Assembly (NCBI GenBank): GCA_027574665.1 | Contig: CM050662.1 | Location: 7,284,501-7,348,500, forward strand | DNA: 64,000 nt | From: Rhynochetos jubatus | Lineage: Eukaryota > Chordata > Aves > Eurypygiformes > Rhynochetidae | Reading direction: 5' to 3' | Shown: one piece after another, positions 1 through 13,004 of the stretch | Position numbering within the stretch: the first letter of the stretch is position 1 | Layout of the letters: each line of letters starts with the position of its first letter | Made by a program: the position numbers and the translations under genes | The notes under the pieces: generated by a model | Seen by the model: the letters and a program-made list of their open reading frames with translations, nothing else | Database searches by the model: none | What the model was told of the DNA's origin: nothing

Positions 1-3000
1 CCTGTTTACTTCTGAACAGTCACACAACACATTGAAGACAGCACAGCAGAAACTCAGTGCTTTATGGATCACATTTAGAAACAACAGGCCTCCTGAATAC
101 TTCAGTAAGCTCTCATATTTCTTGCAAACTCTTTGTGTGCAAGAAGACGACACTTAAGAGAAAACTCTTAAAACCAGTAAGACTTTCTTATTCCAAATTA
201 TAAAGTTCTGTGATATAAAAATCTTCAGTAACTTTTCAGAACTTATTTTTATGATTATAAAATATTTTTTCAAAACAGTATGTATTCATACTGCCTCCAC
301 ATTATCTATTCTTTTTACTATGAACATAATGTCAGAGCTGAACTACTTTATTTTTAGCATACTCTACCTCCATAATGGTCACTATTGTAACTGTGTTATC
401 TGTATCACAGTGATGTTTCTTAATTACATTAAGCCCCAGCAGAGTACCCCTAAAATAACCACTCTTTTCCTAAAGCAATAGCTACAAAAAATTAGTCTGG
501 TAATGTGTTAACTATTCTATCTTAGAAAAACACAGTTTAGCTTTGGTTCATTTTGGAAACACACAGCACTCTTATTCCAAGCAAGCAGAATTTACATTGG
601 GAGCAAAGAAAACATAATTTCTAACCACATGGGAGAAAGGATCATCTTAATTAGGACTGCTGCTCTTCTTCATTTTGTCATCTATGCACCAATCCTGATG
701 TCGCACAGACTCTTCACTACAGAAGTTATACAACAGTGTACTTAGTTTTTATAGTAATTAAAATTATATTTGGTTTTAACTTCAACATTCCTTCCAAATA
801 TTTTCATTAAAAAAATCTAGAAAATGGAAACTTGGTATGATAGACTGATTCTGTTAACATATTTAGAATGTATCTTCAGTTGCTGTTAACAATTAACATG
901 ATCAATAAAGTGTTCCTCAGTTATTTGAGTACAATGATTATCACAGTTATCACAACCCATAAATTTATTTCCCCATACTTAAGGATTTTTTCTGGTGTTT
1001 TTCCTTAAAATTCTGGGAATAAAGTACACTTCAAATTGCCCAAGAGAGATTACCAAATTACAGTCATGTATTACACAACTGCAAAAAGCAGTAACTTATG
1101 TCTTCTTTTTTCTGCCTTCAATTAGATATTCTAAAAGTACACCACCAGCAACCTAAGTGAAGGAAAATCATCTGTGAATTCAGTTTGCTGAGGGGGTTTT
1201 ATGACCTCTTTCACATGCACAGTGGGATCTATGCAAGAACTTACCTAGAAGTGGAAATTGCATACTGACATTGTTAAATGTGTTAAATCTATTAATTATT
1301 TGCAAATATCACATATCTGATGTGAGAAAAACAAACAAAAACACAGGGAAAAAAACACAATGAAAAATTCACAGAATCCAGATGCTTAAACTTCCCAAGA
1401 AATTTACAAATGCCATAATGCTTTTACAGAGCTCATTTAAAATAATTAGGATGTAATAACAATGTAGGGGACATGCAAACTCACTGCAAACAAAGGATAA
1501 TGCCATGTTTCCCTAGCTTCAGTAATTTCCCTCATTTTCCTCCATTGTACATGCTAGACATAATGCTTATAGTCTGAAAAACGACTAGAAAATTGTACCT
1601 TGTATCATCTCTTGTTGTTTCCCAGTCATTCCATATTGCATTTGTTTATCAAAGCAACTCTCATACCGCACTCACGCAAGTCTTGCATTTCTTCTAGTCC
1701 CTTTCTGCCTCATTAGAGGATATTTAACAATATCAACTATCAATTTCCTTGTCAGGTTTAAATTAGGATAGTTATTACCTGATCAATCAATTAGTCACAC
1801 ACGTCAGTAACTATTTCACACAACTCCTGCTTTCAAGAGTTCAAGCTACCTTCTCTTCTCTTACACAGGGCAGCTGTCACTTCATTTCTTCCTTTTCTGT
1901 GGCAGTATTTCAGATATGCTATGTTCACACGTGTTTCGGTTTAGCTGAGTATGTGTCACTTGCAGCCATGAACTTCATTATCCAAACTATGAAGAATTTG
2001 ATTTTGAGTTGACAAAATTTCTTTTTAAATTTGGGATGCAAACTGAGATGCTTTGCCTGAACACATCATCCACTGGACTACGTAGGAGACACGTCTGGAC
2101 TCTCCCGACACGTCACAAACATTGACAAGGTTCATACCTTAAATAATGGACCAAAATGGTAATGACCAGAACTGCAAGCACTGGTACATAGTTATGTTCT
2201 TTGGTATGTTTTGAGAGCGTGCTTATAATACAACATTTGAGAAATACAAATTATATCTACCTTACAGAAAGAAAAAACTATTGCATCTCCCTAACAAAAG
2301 AAAATCCTTCTTGAATAGTCACATGGGACTATTGCATCACTGGATGCAATACCCTGCTGCTCCCCTCTGCTGAAGCAGAATGATCTCACAAGAACTTTTA
2401 AGTCCAACGCATAGATGAAGACATCTTTTCTCCTTTGTGATCCGAAGAATCCGGAGTTCGATACCGTGAATAAAATCTGACCTTACTGACATGCATGAAT
2501 TAGGGATGACTTTGCCCTAAGTTTATCATAAATCTTGAGCATACTTTCACTAACTTGCACACAGAACAGAATCCTGCACTACCCTCTGCATGAAACATTT
2601 GTGTTAGGAAGGCAAATTCAGAGTCCTACTGGCTTAAGAACAAACCGGCAGCATGTGCAAACTTGTTGTATTTTTAAGATGAACCACTAAAACGCCTGCC
2701 CAGATTAACAAATTGTTTTCTCGAGAGCTAAACTGCAGGCTTGCACGAGACTGCACATACATTCTCGCAGTTAGAGGAACACAACAGGCAACAAATTGGG
2801 ACATAAGGTCAATGAAACTCCTTCACACCAGATTTCTTTTCAAAAAATAAATAAGTGAATGTACTAATCAGTGCATAATAACCTCATATTAATATAGAAC
2901 TAATATAATGAGCAATCTCATCTTAGCCAAATTAATTATTTCCATTCCTATGTATTAAAGATCTTCCCTTCTGCTAATCCGGTTATTTTCTAGAGGTTTA

Positions 3001-6000
3001 ATTTTTCTTGTAAACTCCCTGACTTAATTTTAAGGTTATGTTTTAGTCTTTCTGCAATTATGTTCGTATTGTCAAAAAATGCAGAGATTATTGGGTCCTT
3101 TTTCCAGGTGATATATTAACTCCTAGAATAAGGCTTACCTATTACTCATTTCAAAAAAGGATTCATAATGCTCACTTCAAATAATTTGTCAAACCACATG
3201 TTTGCATAAAGCTATTTTATTCTGATAAGTTGTACATATTGCTTTTGAATCCTCCTTAAACAGTTGCTTTTGTTCAAGTTATCAATACTGCAATTCTCAT
3301 TTAGAGCTTAATTTAAGATCACACTTTCTTTTTTTCAATGTCAATGTTTTTTTCCTATATTTTGTTCCCCTGCAAAACTAATTAAAGGAGCATTTATTAT
3401 GACTTTTTTTTGCAAGTCACTCTTTATGTTACGGCTTAAGACTGCAGTTCTCCCTCCCAAGACGTGAACCCTCCCAGCTCTACCAAGGATCATTTGATTT
3501 CCACAAATATTTTAAATTTTCTCAACTTTTAACCAACCATTGTACCTTGGGGATATTTATCTAAAAGAAACAAATCCAAGAACCTCAGAACTTCAGTACT
3601 AACATACTGCCTACCAACACACATTTTATGGTTAGTATACAGAAAAATTACCATAAAATTCTACTCCAGCCTAAGAGCCACATGACTGACAAAGTTTCAT
3701 TTTCAGTCTCTCAGTTGTGTTGTCTGTAATTCCTGGATCTGGTAGCTCCTTGCAAATAAACACTGACAATTAATGTTGAGAAACGAAGTCAGGGGAATTC
3801 CCACACGTTATGTTGTGAGGCACAGCTCTCCAGGCCTCCATCCTACACATACACACAGCCACACGGCAAAGGAAGAACAGCTATTTGAAAACAGCAGCCA
3901 TGCAAGTACACTGCAGAACAAATAATATAAAACTGCAGCAAGTGAAGCGTGACGTGTCCAGTACAGAAAGAGGGAATTTCAGAAGGCACGTATTATCACT
4001 GTGCCAGTTTGATGACATTTAATTCCTGTATCCACAATGGATACTGGAAGCCTGTTCAGATAGATCAGCAAACCAAGGCATTAAGACTCACCCCTTGGAA
4101 GACCACTGGTGACAAAACAAGTCACAGGAAACAGGAAAATTTTAAGTTCACACCAAAAATTACAGGACAAGGTGCCTTCCGTATGACAATGATTTGCTCA
4201 CTACTGTGGAGCAAATATGGGCTGGTACTGCTAAAGCAGCTTACCCATGTCAACATGGTTCACGTCCGAAGGAGTTGCAAAACCATCGCAGTGAAAAGCT
4301 CAGATCGAAAGAGCTGACCAAAGGCTTTAGGAAGAAGCAATGCAATAAAGCATAGAGAAACAGTACTCAAAATGAAAACTGACAGAATTGTTTCACTGAC
4401 AGAAGTCACTCTGGCACTTAAGGTAATGAAAAACCCACCGAAAACCAGATACACAGTATCTTTCAGTGCCAAAATCCTTGCAGGATCCTATCCAAGTCTT
4501 CAAGAATGGGCCTTCTTTGAGATAACTGCAAAACTTGATACAAGTCCATCTAGAAATGTTATTGCTCTTACAGTAATACAAACAAATCCAGTAACTGACT
4601 AATTATTGATTGAGAATAAACTAATCTGTACATGGAAGGTCCAAGAAACACCTCCGCTTGCTCAACAACCCTGGTTTTTCTACAAAATACCAGAAAAATC
4701 CAAGTTAGGTCTTATCCACAACACACTGTTACATGCTTTGCTGGTAACAAGGAATGTTCATACATCATTCTTTTCCCATCAGTTAATCTTCACCAGTGAA
4801 GTAAGTGGCATGAGACAGATATTTAAGCAAACATTCTACATTAAAAAAAATCCATGAACATGAATAGTTAATTCCAACAATTCCTATATACAGAGGTGGG
4901 GTGAGGAAATCACCAGGATATCTTTACCTTTAAAACTGACTTGTACAAATTTAATCCAGTGTTTGTGACAAACAGAAATGCAAGTCAAATACAGATGTCT
5001 AATTCCATCACTTCACTACTCATGTGAATGTGCTCGTTTCAATCTCAGCTGCAGATCCAAAGGATGGCTTTACCACATCCTTTAGAATGACAGGTCGACA
5101 ATAAATGCAAAAGGACATGCAAAACCTCAGCTGCAAAGGGAATGGCAACAGTGCATTCAAACTGAAAGCAAACAACAAAAGGAGTTTCTATCCCTGGTAA
5201 ACAAATGCAAGATGCTGGTCCACCTGGCAGCCAAGATTTATAAGGCAATTTATCCTCTTGTTAGCTAGAGGTGGCATGAAAAGGTTTTGGACTGGCTGAC
5301 AAAGGACTATGAGAGGATGTGCCATGATGCAGGAGGCCAAAACTAAACAACACCGACTGCTCCTCGCTTTTCCTTCCCGCTCAACAATGATGCTCAGGAC
5401 TGGCAATTCTTAATACAATTCATGGAGTTGTCATCAGTGATCAACAGAAGAAAGAGCTAGTTATCACTGAGAAATAGGCTGGTTCATTTCCTTCAAAGAA
5501 AATAACTTAAGTGTAAGAAACTTTTGCTACAGGGAATCAACTGCCAGCAAAAGCCTTGAGACAGCACACCGACACAGAATGACATCAGACAAAAAAAAGT
5601 TTCTATCACTTCAGCCAGCTGCTAACCACCACTAAAGCAGTGTGCATAAATCTGTTAACAGTCACCACTTCAAGATATCAGAAATGTATTTTAAAAATGG
5701 ATGCAGGGCATTTTCCTCCCGAGGTGTGTTCATTTTTCTGTTTGTAAAGCCACCTTATGAATGTACCCAAATGAACATGCACCTTTCCTTGCTCCTTGTA
5801 AAACAATTACAGTGCTTAAATGGTAAGTAAGTATGCAATGCAACCTGGAGCAAATTCCAGCATTTTCCATATACTCTGAACACTGAGCCTGAGATCTCAT
5901 TCATTTTTGGCATCCAATTATTAGGCTTCCTTAAAACTAATTAAACTCAAATACTGTTTATCTCTAATAAATGTCAGTATAGTGGGAAATAATTTCATAC

Positions 6001-6405
6001 TTTATTTCTTTATCTAAGTGCAAATATATAGCATAGCCTACAAGAAACCACCTCAGAGACTGGATATAGCATTATCCACAGTTACACTACAGCCTCATCC
6101 CATTTTATCAGGTTCATACGCATTTTCAACTAATTTTCCCAGTATTAATATTAATTTTTCATTAAAACTCAACATAACTATTTTAAGATATATTTTCTAT
6201 TACTTCTTCTAGCATTAACCTGTGTAAACTATAAAAAAACCTACACGTATTTTTAAACCCCGCATAATAAAACCTTGCACTGCTGATTTCTCAAGAAAAA
6301 CTATTAATTTTGTGAGCAATGGAACTAATGAAATTCAGTTTCTGATAAGACATGTAGGATACAGAAGATATCTCTGTGTATGTGGTTGATTGACTTTGCT
6401 GCCTT
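1..6405. other. AT-rich non-coding stretch, no gene recognised
   Basis: AT-rich sequence with no repeat family I recognise and no convincing gene. Short open frames occur in all frames and look random. Three minus-strand segments have splice-like borders. One is 1245-1316, with a strong acceptor and a GTAAGT donor but stops in every frame. One is 4245-4298, described separately. The third is a 14-base segment near 4.1 kb after a long pyrimidine tract. Intron or intergenic DNA is the simplest reading. Confidence 0.6.
4245..4298 (-). CDS. Possible 54-bp internal exon, weak
   Basis: On the minus strand this segment is bordered by an AG after a modest pyrimidine run (ctctttcgatctgag) and by a GTAAGC donor. 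Only one of the three frames is open. It reads FHCDGFATPSDVNHVDM, entered and left in phase 1, and a stop sits in frame just upstream of the acceptor, as expected if the exon starts there. The peptide is not recognised. If the stop-containing segment at 7.24 kb were a terminal exon of the same transcript, this one would lie beyond it, so the two are unlikely to belong to one coding chain. A chance pseudo-exon is quite possible. Confidence 0.15.
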
Positions 6406-6462
6406 AGAATCACAGAATGGTTTGGGTTGGAAGGGACCGTAAAGATCATCTAGTTTCAGCCT
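6406..6462 (-). repeat. CR1 LINE 3'-end fragment
   Basis: The plus strand carries the reverse complement of the CR1 tail: agaatcacagaatggtttgg, then the ttggaagggacc motif and a GATCATCTAG-like block. Only the last 57 or so bases of the element remain, so this is a severely 5'-truncated insertion, as is usual for CR1. A few mismatches (for example accgtaaag where younger copies have accttaaag) point to moderate age. It carries no coding capacity. Confidence 0.9.
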
Positions 6463-9400
6463 TAGAAGGTACATTCACTAATGGACACTTTTCTAGAGCA
6501 GAAGCATTTTGAAAGCAGTTCTCTCTTCTAAGAGTTCCCCATAATACAAGCATTTAAAAGTTCTCTGCCATCTTGCAGGTAATGAAGTGACCTCTGAGAT
6601 CTCTTAGCTTTTAATCAAAGTCACTGGACACGGTTAAACAGTGCAAAGTTTAGCTCGAAGTTGACAGAGATGCAGAAAACACCATTTCATAAGCCTCGTT
6701 ATCATACACAGAGGCTAAAAATGCCACAAGAGCAACTTTTCCGTCCTAGTCTGCGTTAGTACTCCCATGTTCGAAATGGACATAGAATCAGGTTCTTTAA
6801 ACTGTAAAATATATTAAGTGGGAAGCATATTTGTAATTTAACCACTCAAGAAGCAGATTTCTGAAATTACCAGTTTTTCATAACTGAACGCAAATACTAC
6901 AAAAAGGCAAAATCTAACGGTTTGGTTTTCTTGGCACTACGAAGGTTTAGCGTTCAACTTGAGCAGCAGACTGCAGAAGCTAACTTAGACTATTTCTACT
7001 ACTATACTGTTTCATCCAGTTTGACTTCTTTTGTCATGTCACAGAAGGAAAATTTCCCAGCAACTTCAAAAGACTTAACTATTTTCTGTGTATTTTACTT
7101 CCGCTTATTTGCCACTAAACTAGCATTTTACGTAGTAAAAGCACTACTGCATATTAATCATTAGTGACTAATTTTTATGGTACCTTCTTATTTCTCACTT
7201 CCGTACCCACAGCTGGTCCCCATCTTCCCAGAACTATTTCCCTAAATGCACGATAGGCTCCCAGATCTACCAGTGAAGTAGTTGTTTAACCTCTCATGCC
7301 TGATTTTCAGGCCTTCAGCATCTTCCTTCCTTTGCCTACTGTCTCTACACAGAAATGAGCTAGAAGGAATATACAGGACTGACTCGCCCAAGGAGGATAG
7401 ACCACTACATGAATGACCGGGATCCAGATCCATGGCAAGACGTAAATGTGAACATGCAGCGTCGGGCTGCATAAGGGCAATTACACCTTTGTCGTCGAAC
7501 TCCACACAGACACGTGCAATAACGAAGATGGATATCTGACCTGTGTCTAAAGAAGTACCTTCAATGAAAGCAGCAATATGACAGGACCAACCAAGAATTT
7601 AAGCAATGAAGAGAAATCATACTAAATAGGCCACTTCTAGACTTCAGCTCTGCAAGACGTGGTGCACTAACAAGCTAAAGCAGAAGGAATGGGTTGATGT
7701 TCAATAGCTACATATTCAAAACACAACTGTATTTTTTAAATTGCTATTTCATTAGTTGTGGTATATACAATTATGTAATAAAGTATGAAATTATATGTAA
7801 TTAAACCCCCATAATTTAAGGATCTATCACAGAGTTTCTTCTACAACAGCTATTAATCTTCAAAAAGCTCCTATAAAGATTTACTGCATTAAATCACGCG
7901 AGGAAAGAGGAAGCAATCTTGATTTACACTAAATTAGAGAAAAACACAACAGCTCTGACATTTACCCAAGTACCAGGTTATCCTCAGGTACCTGGGCTCA
8001 TCTCTCATTTCAGTGCTGAGGTGTTCAGAGGAAAACAGCTCCTATACGTCCCAGGCAGATTACTCTGCTTCTTGCCGAGCGAGCTCTCTATCAAACCTTT
8101 CCGATGTGCCAAGCTAATGTGTGTTTTGTCATGTATGATTATTATGTTAGCTCAGAAAGATGGAAGCAAAAGGGACAAAAGAAAATCATCCTCTAAATCA
8201 AGGTAAAAATAGCTGAACGAATATCACATTAATCATTTCATTCAGGTAGACACATTTCATTCAGAAAGTATTAACAGAAGCCCAGTGGTCTGAAGGAGAA
8301 AGGAAGGAGACATGCACTTCCTCCGATACTACTCAACGCTCAGATAATCTTAACAGTCCAATCTGCCCATTTCTGCATACACATGCATTTTGTAGTTCTA
8401 GAGCTTCTAATTCATTGTACACAAAATAACATTTAAAAGATATTTTCTACTTTGCTACACATGATAAAAATAAACATATTTTTATTCATGTTGTTCTTCC
8501 TGAACCAACCGGGAAATTATTTGTCCAGAAGGTGAAGGAACCAGACCTGTGACATGTTTTCCACTTGTAGCACTGTGTATTTTTGTTTCCACAAGATGCA
8601 AAAGCTTAGAATTCCTTTCTACGTAGTCAGTCAAACTTCCTTTAAATCCATAAGTAATTTGCACGTGTACTTACCGCCACAACTAGTACTGCTTAGGTTG
8701 ATACAAAACCAATCTCAAAGTAACCTAACTTTTAGAGCTTTACATGAAAATTTGGAGTCCTCATATGTGATTTTAACTTCAACATAAACCATGAAATAGG
8801 AAACTGTAATCCTTTTCCTGAACATCATGTACAAAACTGAACTCGACCCTGCAGTACAAACTTCAACATACACTAACATTCAAAAACTCAACAGGAGCCT
8901 TGCTTGTAGTGCCCTACAGAGATTTAAGTTTTTGGCAGCCTTTTCCAAAGAGGAATTACACTTTTCTTAACACCTACATAAAGTGTAAAGATGATCTTGT
9001 TACATTTTTGAGACCAATAAGGAATTTTCATTGAAAAAGAGAAATTTACTGTATCTTTTAACAGAAGTTGAATAATGCAAAAACTTTCAATTAATTAGAA
9101 ATTGAAAAGTTACTCCTCAGATTAGAGACATTCCCCCTTCCCACCCTGCAAATTCTTACTCAGATCACAATCTGGTATCGCCCCGGCAGAGGCAGGGAAA
9201 GGCGTAGCTGAAGACCTATGGTTCACACGTGGCTATAGGTAGTGCGAGCTACACGGCTGACAAAGCATGAAAACGTGAGCAAGCACTGACATTTGCATCG
9301 ACCGGCCAAACAGTTACGTGCTTTGCTTCACTACTGTGAGCAATTCACGGAAACTATTCACCAGAGACAAACTAAATACTCCTAAGTCACAGCACCAGGA

Positions 9401-12400
9401 GCTGAATTACGAACCACGGGGGCGTTATTTTATATGCAGAGCTGGGAAGAGAAGTGAGGCTCTCACACCGCAAACCGTGCATCTCCGTGGTTTATCATTC
9501 CAGCTAAACCAAAACCAGTTTCAGGAGTCCTATCAAACGCCTCCCTTCAAATTAAATGTATTTTATCTATATATAATAAAATAAGGTTGATATACAGTGT
9601 CTGACAAAAAACCACTTTATCTACAGATTCTGATAGACAGCAAATCAAAATATTTCAAGCAACAAAATGCACTTCGTGCAAGTAGCTTATTTCACTGTGT
9701 AGGCTAAACATATTTTGAGGAAGGATTACATTTTGTTTGGCAATTTATTTTATTGACAAAGCATATTTCATCAGATATTGCTCCGCATTTCGTAGACAAA
9801 TGCATGTTGTCAAATACCCTATTTCCTTTGGTGGATGAAAAGTGTTTTTCCACAGATTCCAAACTTCTCTGGAGAGGACAATGAATTCCACACAACAGCA
9901 GGTTCTACAGAGGAGGTGTTTGTGTTCAAAAATCATACTGTTTTTAACAAATTTTTAAGAGTATACCTGGAAGATATATAATAAAAAATGGCTTTTAGGA
10001 TTGATATGTGTGAGATTCTGATCTGTCTGTCACAATAACGAATAATCATTACAGTAAGGTTAAAAAAACCACCATCAATATCCAAGTAACTTTGGGTTCT
10101 GTAATTCTAATTTATGCAGTAGTTTTACTGAAAATTTACCTTCAACTCAAAGGAAGTATGAGATCTTGGTGCAGTAACTGCCAAACACAGGTATTCCTAC
10201 CATTTTTGAACACAATTACTTTTCATTGCTTTCTTTCTGCAATATTGGCTTTTATTACAGCAGTTCAGGGTCCCTTTATGGGACAAAGGACCTGTTCTAA
10301 CCTTGTCACAGCACCTAGATCCAACTTAAGGCAAACACTCAGACTGTTCTTTGGCTAGTTTTAACAAACCAAAAAAAAAAGCCTCCACAAATCCACCCTC
10401 CAAGGCCCCCAGAAACGACACAAAAACCACAAATGAAATAGTGGTTCACTATTTCAAAAAATAGTGAAATCGACAAAACTATTTATATTCAAATATTTTT
10501 AAGCAGTTGTGACAACAGTTCAGAAAAAAAAAATAAATAAACACACAACCACCCCAGACTGACTATTCAGTCCAGTTGAAGTCCACATTTTAGCTCCTAT
10601 ATTGTAAGACTTAGTACTGAACTATTCACTTTACATGTACGTTTTCTCCTCTCTGTTACCAACTGCTGTAGTCTGAAATTAAGTCGGAATTAAACTTGAA
10701 ACATGAAAAAATTGTGTCTTATGCACATTAGCATTAAACTGACTGGGATTCATGCTTTGAATAGCAAACTAATACTCTTCATGAGAAGACTGTCTTTAAA
10801 ACTAACTTGTGGACAGACATCAGGAAGAGCAGCAGAATGATCAGCTCTTACCTTTAGGGGTAATTTACTGGGAAGGTTAAAAAGGCGCCCATTTGCCATG
10901 GAAGCATTTGAGGAGTTATATCCATCAGACACATGTGGAAGCACTGCTACTGAGAGTGCTATCTTTGTCAAGCACCCTGCTTGCTACTTCTTTTTCACCC
11001 AGTGTCACTTTTCTGCTCCACTTTAATGATAAAAGAATTCGTAATTTTCTTCTAAACCAATTCTATCCTAAGCAAGTACGCAAACCGTGGACAGTAACAG
11101 ATAGCTTGCATATGAAACATAAACACATAGAGCACCAAAGAAGATGTGCAATTTACTCTGAAATACTCCATAGGAACCAACTACATTTATTTAGAAAGAG
11201 CACCAATATATAAGCGCTGATTTTCAAAATCCAGAAAACACTGAGACAGCTTGTGCCAAAACAAATTTTGCCTTTCAGTGAAGGGTAAAGTGGAAGGAAG
11301 CAACAAAAAAAATCCCTTTCATATTTGAAAAGGCTGGACAGTCAGCAAAGGGTCATCAGGTGACTGAAGTTCCTGCTGCTCTTATCTCAAACCAACTTAC
11401 TCTGTTTCCACCTTGCAGTCATGAACTTCCAGGCACTCCTACAGAACTAGGACATCTTGCAAACAACCACACTGATGACTTATTTCTCTAAGACAATGTT
11501 TCCTCACTCTCTGATTTGCAGCCAACATTAAAGAATTTATACTATCTCCAGCTTCCAAGAAAAGGCTTCCTATTCCAACAATTCAACGAGAAGAGAGTCA
11601 GAAGCTAACATAATGAACTGTACGTCCAAGCTCACAGGAAAGGCGTGACCGCAGATTTCATATACCTGCTCTAATCATATTTATAGAAGATGACACTGGC
11701 CCTGAGAGATCAAGTATTTAGCTACACTTATATGATCAACATTTATTTTACTTGGAATAAACCGAAAAACTCAACACCCAGTAGGAACAGCCATCTACTT
11801 TAGCAGCCAGGATCAGGTAGAAGATTGCCTACAGAGAAGCAGACATCCATTTTGGCAGTCCGTGATGCCTCCCTGCCTACACAGCAAGACAGCAGGGCTT
11901 GGTACTTTCATAAGGCTCTTTCCTGCAACAACAGTATCTGTCATTTTTGAAACACTGTCCTTGGTCACAACTGATGAAAGCCTTCCCTTCTGAGGTCCTC
12001 CCACAGACGCCTTTCCTCCACCCACCTCCACAAAAGTTATAGTAGGATGAATAGAAATGGTACCCATCTTCACAAAAACTCTGCCTGTCCTCTCCCAGCC
12101 TTCCCCAAACCCTATTTACCCACCTACAGCAATCTCATCCTTGAGGAGCTCTGATGACCAGCTTCACCTTCAGCATACGATGGAAACAAAGAACGTGCAT
12201 TTACTGAGGAATCATGGTTTAATGATTGCACGGTGGACTACTCCACACATGTAATGTGAATGCACACGGCTTCCACTATTACTTTAGCACAACCTAAGAA
12301 GGAATCAGAGTACGGCCTGCTATCTACAACTGCCAGGGAAATGGTGTTGGAACAGCCAGCCCATCTGTCTGATGTGCTGGCCAGTTAAAAGGATTACAGC

Positions 12401-12662
12401 CATAGTTTACTGCTTGCTGCTGCTCCACCCAGCTCGTCAGTTCTTCCACAGAGGAAGTTCTTCGTGTTCTTGGCTCTCATACAGGCTCCAGATGGTTCTT
12501 TGGTAAAGCTTCTCAAAACCATTTTTGCCACCTACGTATGCCAGAAGTAGTCTGATACAGAATTATTATTTTCAGGCTTGGAGACAAAGAAAATGAAAGC
12601 ATCAGGGAGAGTACAAACGTGATTAAAGATTGTTGCATAAGAGCAAACTGCTTTATTTTTCA
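6463..12662. other. AT-rich stretch with scattered exon-like segments
   Basis: No repeat family is recognised here. Besides the candidate at 7242-7546, two minus-strand segments end in good donors. One starts at 10852 (GTAAGA) and has an open frame ending MANGRLFNLPSKLPLK, but its acceptor is unclear. The other is 38 bases with a GTAAGT donor near 11.40 kb. A locally CpG-richer patch lies near 9.18-9.31 kb. None of this is strong enough to call a gene. Confidence 0.5.
7242..7546 (-). CDS. Possible terminal coding exon (about 101 codons and stop), unrecognised
   Basis: On the minus strand an open frame of about 101 codons follows an acceptor (acttctttag) at the high-coordinate end and ends with TAG at 7242. 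The frame is entered in phase 1. The segment holds several CpGs (ttcgacgac, cccgacgc, cgtcgg) in otherwise CpG-poor DNA, and the peptide has mixed composition, with VCVEFDDKGVIALMQPDAA near its start and KIRHERLNNYFTGRS near its end. There is no recognised domain, signal peptide or membrane segment. A minus-strand AATAAA lies about 1.2 kb downstream (6001-6006). Against it: open frames this long occur by chance here, and the plus strand also shows a good acceptor at about 7.31 kb. It may be an unknown terminal exon or simply noise. Confidence 0.22.
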
Positions 12663-13004
12663 TAAAATCACAGACTGGTTTGGGTTGGAAGGGACCTTAA
12701 AGATCATCCAGTTCCAAGCCCCCTGCCTTGGGCAGGGACACCCTCCACTAGACCAGGTTGCTCCAAGCCTCATCCAGACTGGCCTTGAACACTTCCAGGG
12801 ATGGGGCACCCACAGCTTCTCTGGGCAACTTGTCCCAGGGCCTCCCCACCCTCTCTGGGAAGAATTCCTTCCTGACATCTAATCTAAATCTCTCTGCTTT
12901 CAGTTTAAACCCGTTACCCCTTGTCCTGTCACTACAGGCCCTTGTAAAAAGCACACACACACTCCCAGCTTCTTTGTAGCCCCTTCAGGTACTGGAAGGC
13001 TGCA
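12663..13004 (-). repeat. CR1 LINE, 3' region about 340 bp
   Basis: This is the reverse complement of the CR1 3' UTR and tail. It runs from the terminal octamer remnant (aaaatcacagactgg) through ttggaagggacc, the glycine/proline-rich-looking GC segment and ccccttgtcctgtcactaca to ttcaggtactgga. It is truncated at the 5' end. Open frames of 70-88 codons on both strands here are repeat shadows, not genes. Its near-consensus sequence suggests a fairly young insertion, close in type to the copies at 55.9 and 62.3 kb. Confidence 0.97.

Noticed and set aside
1245..1316. 72-bp minus-strand segment with very strong acceptor and GTAAGT donor
   Set aside because: All three frames contain stops, so it cannot be an internal coding exon. 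It could only be a non-coding or poison exon, which sequence alone cannot show.
2440..2475. gttcgatacc string resembling a tRNA T-loop
   Set aside because: No matching stems or anticodon arm could be paired around it.
12619..12979. Overlapping 70-88 codon open frames on both strands
   Set aside because: All lie in the CR1 3' region and recur at the other CR1 copies in the same positions.
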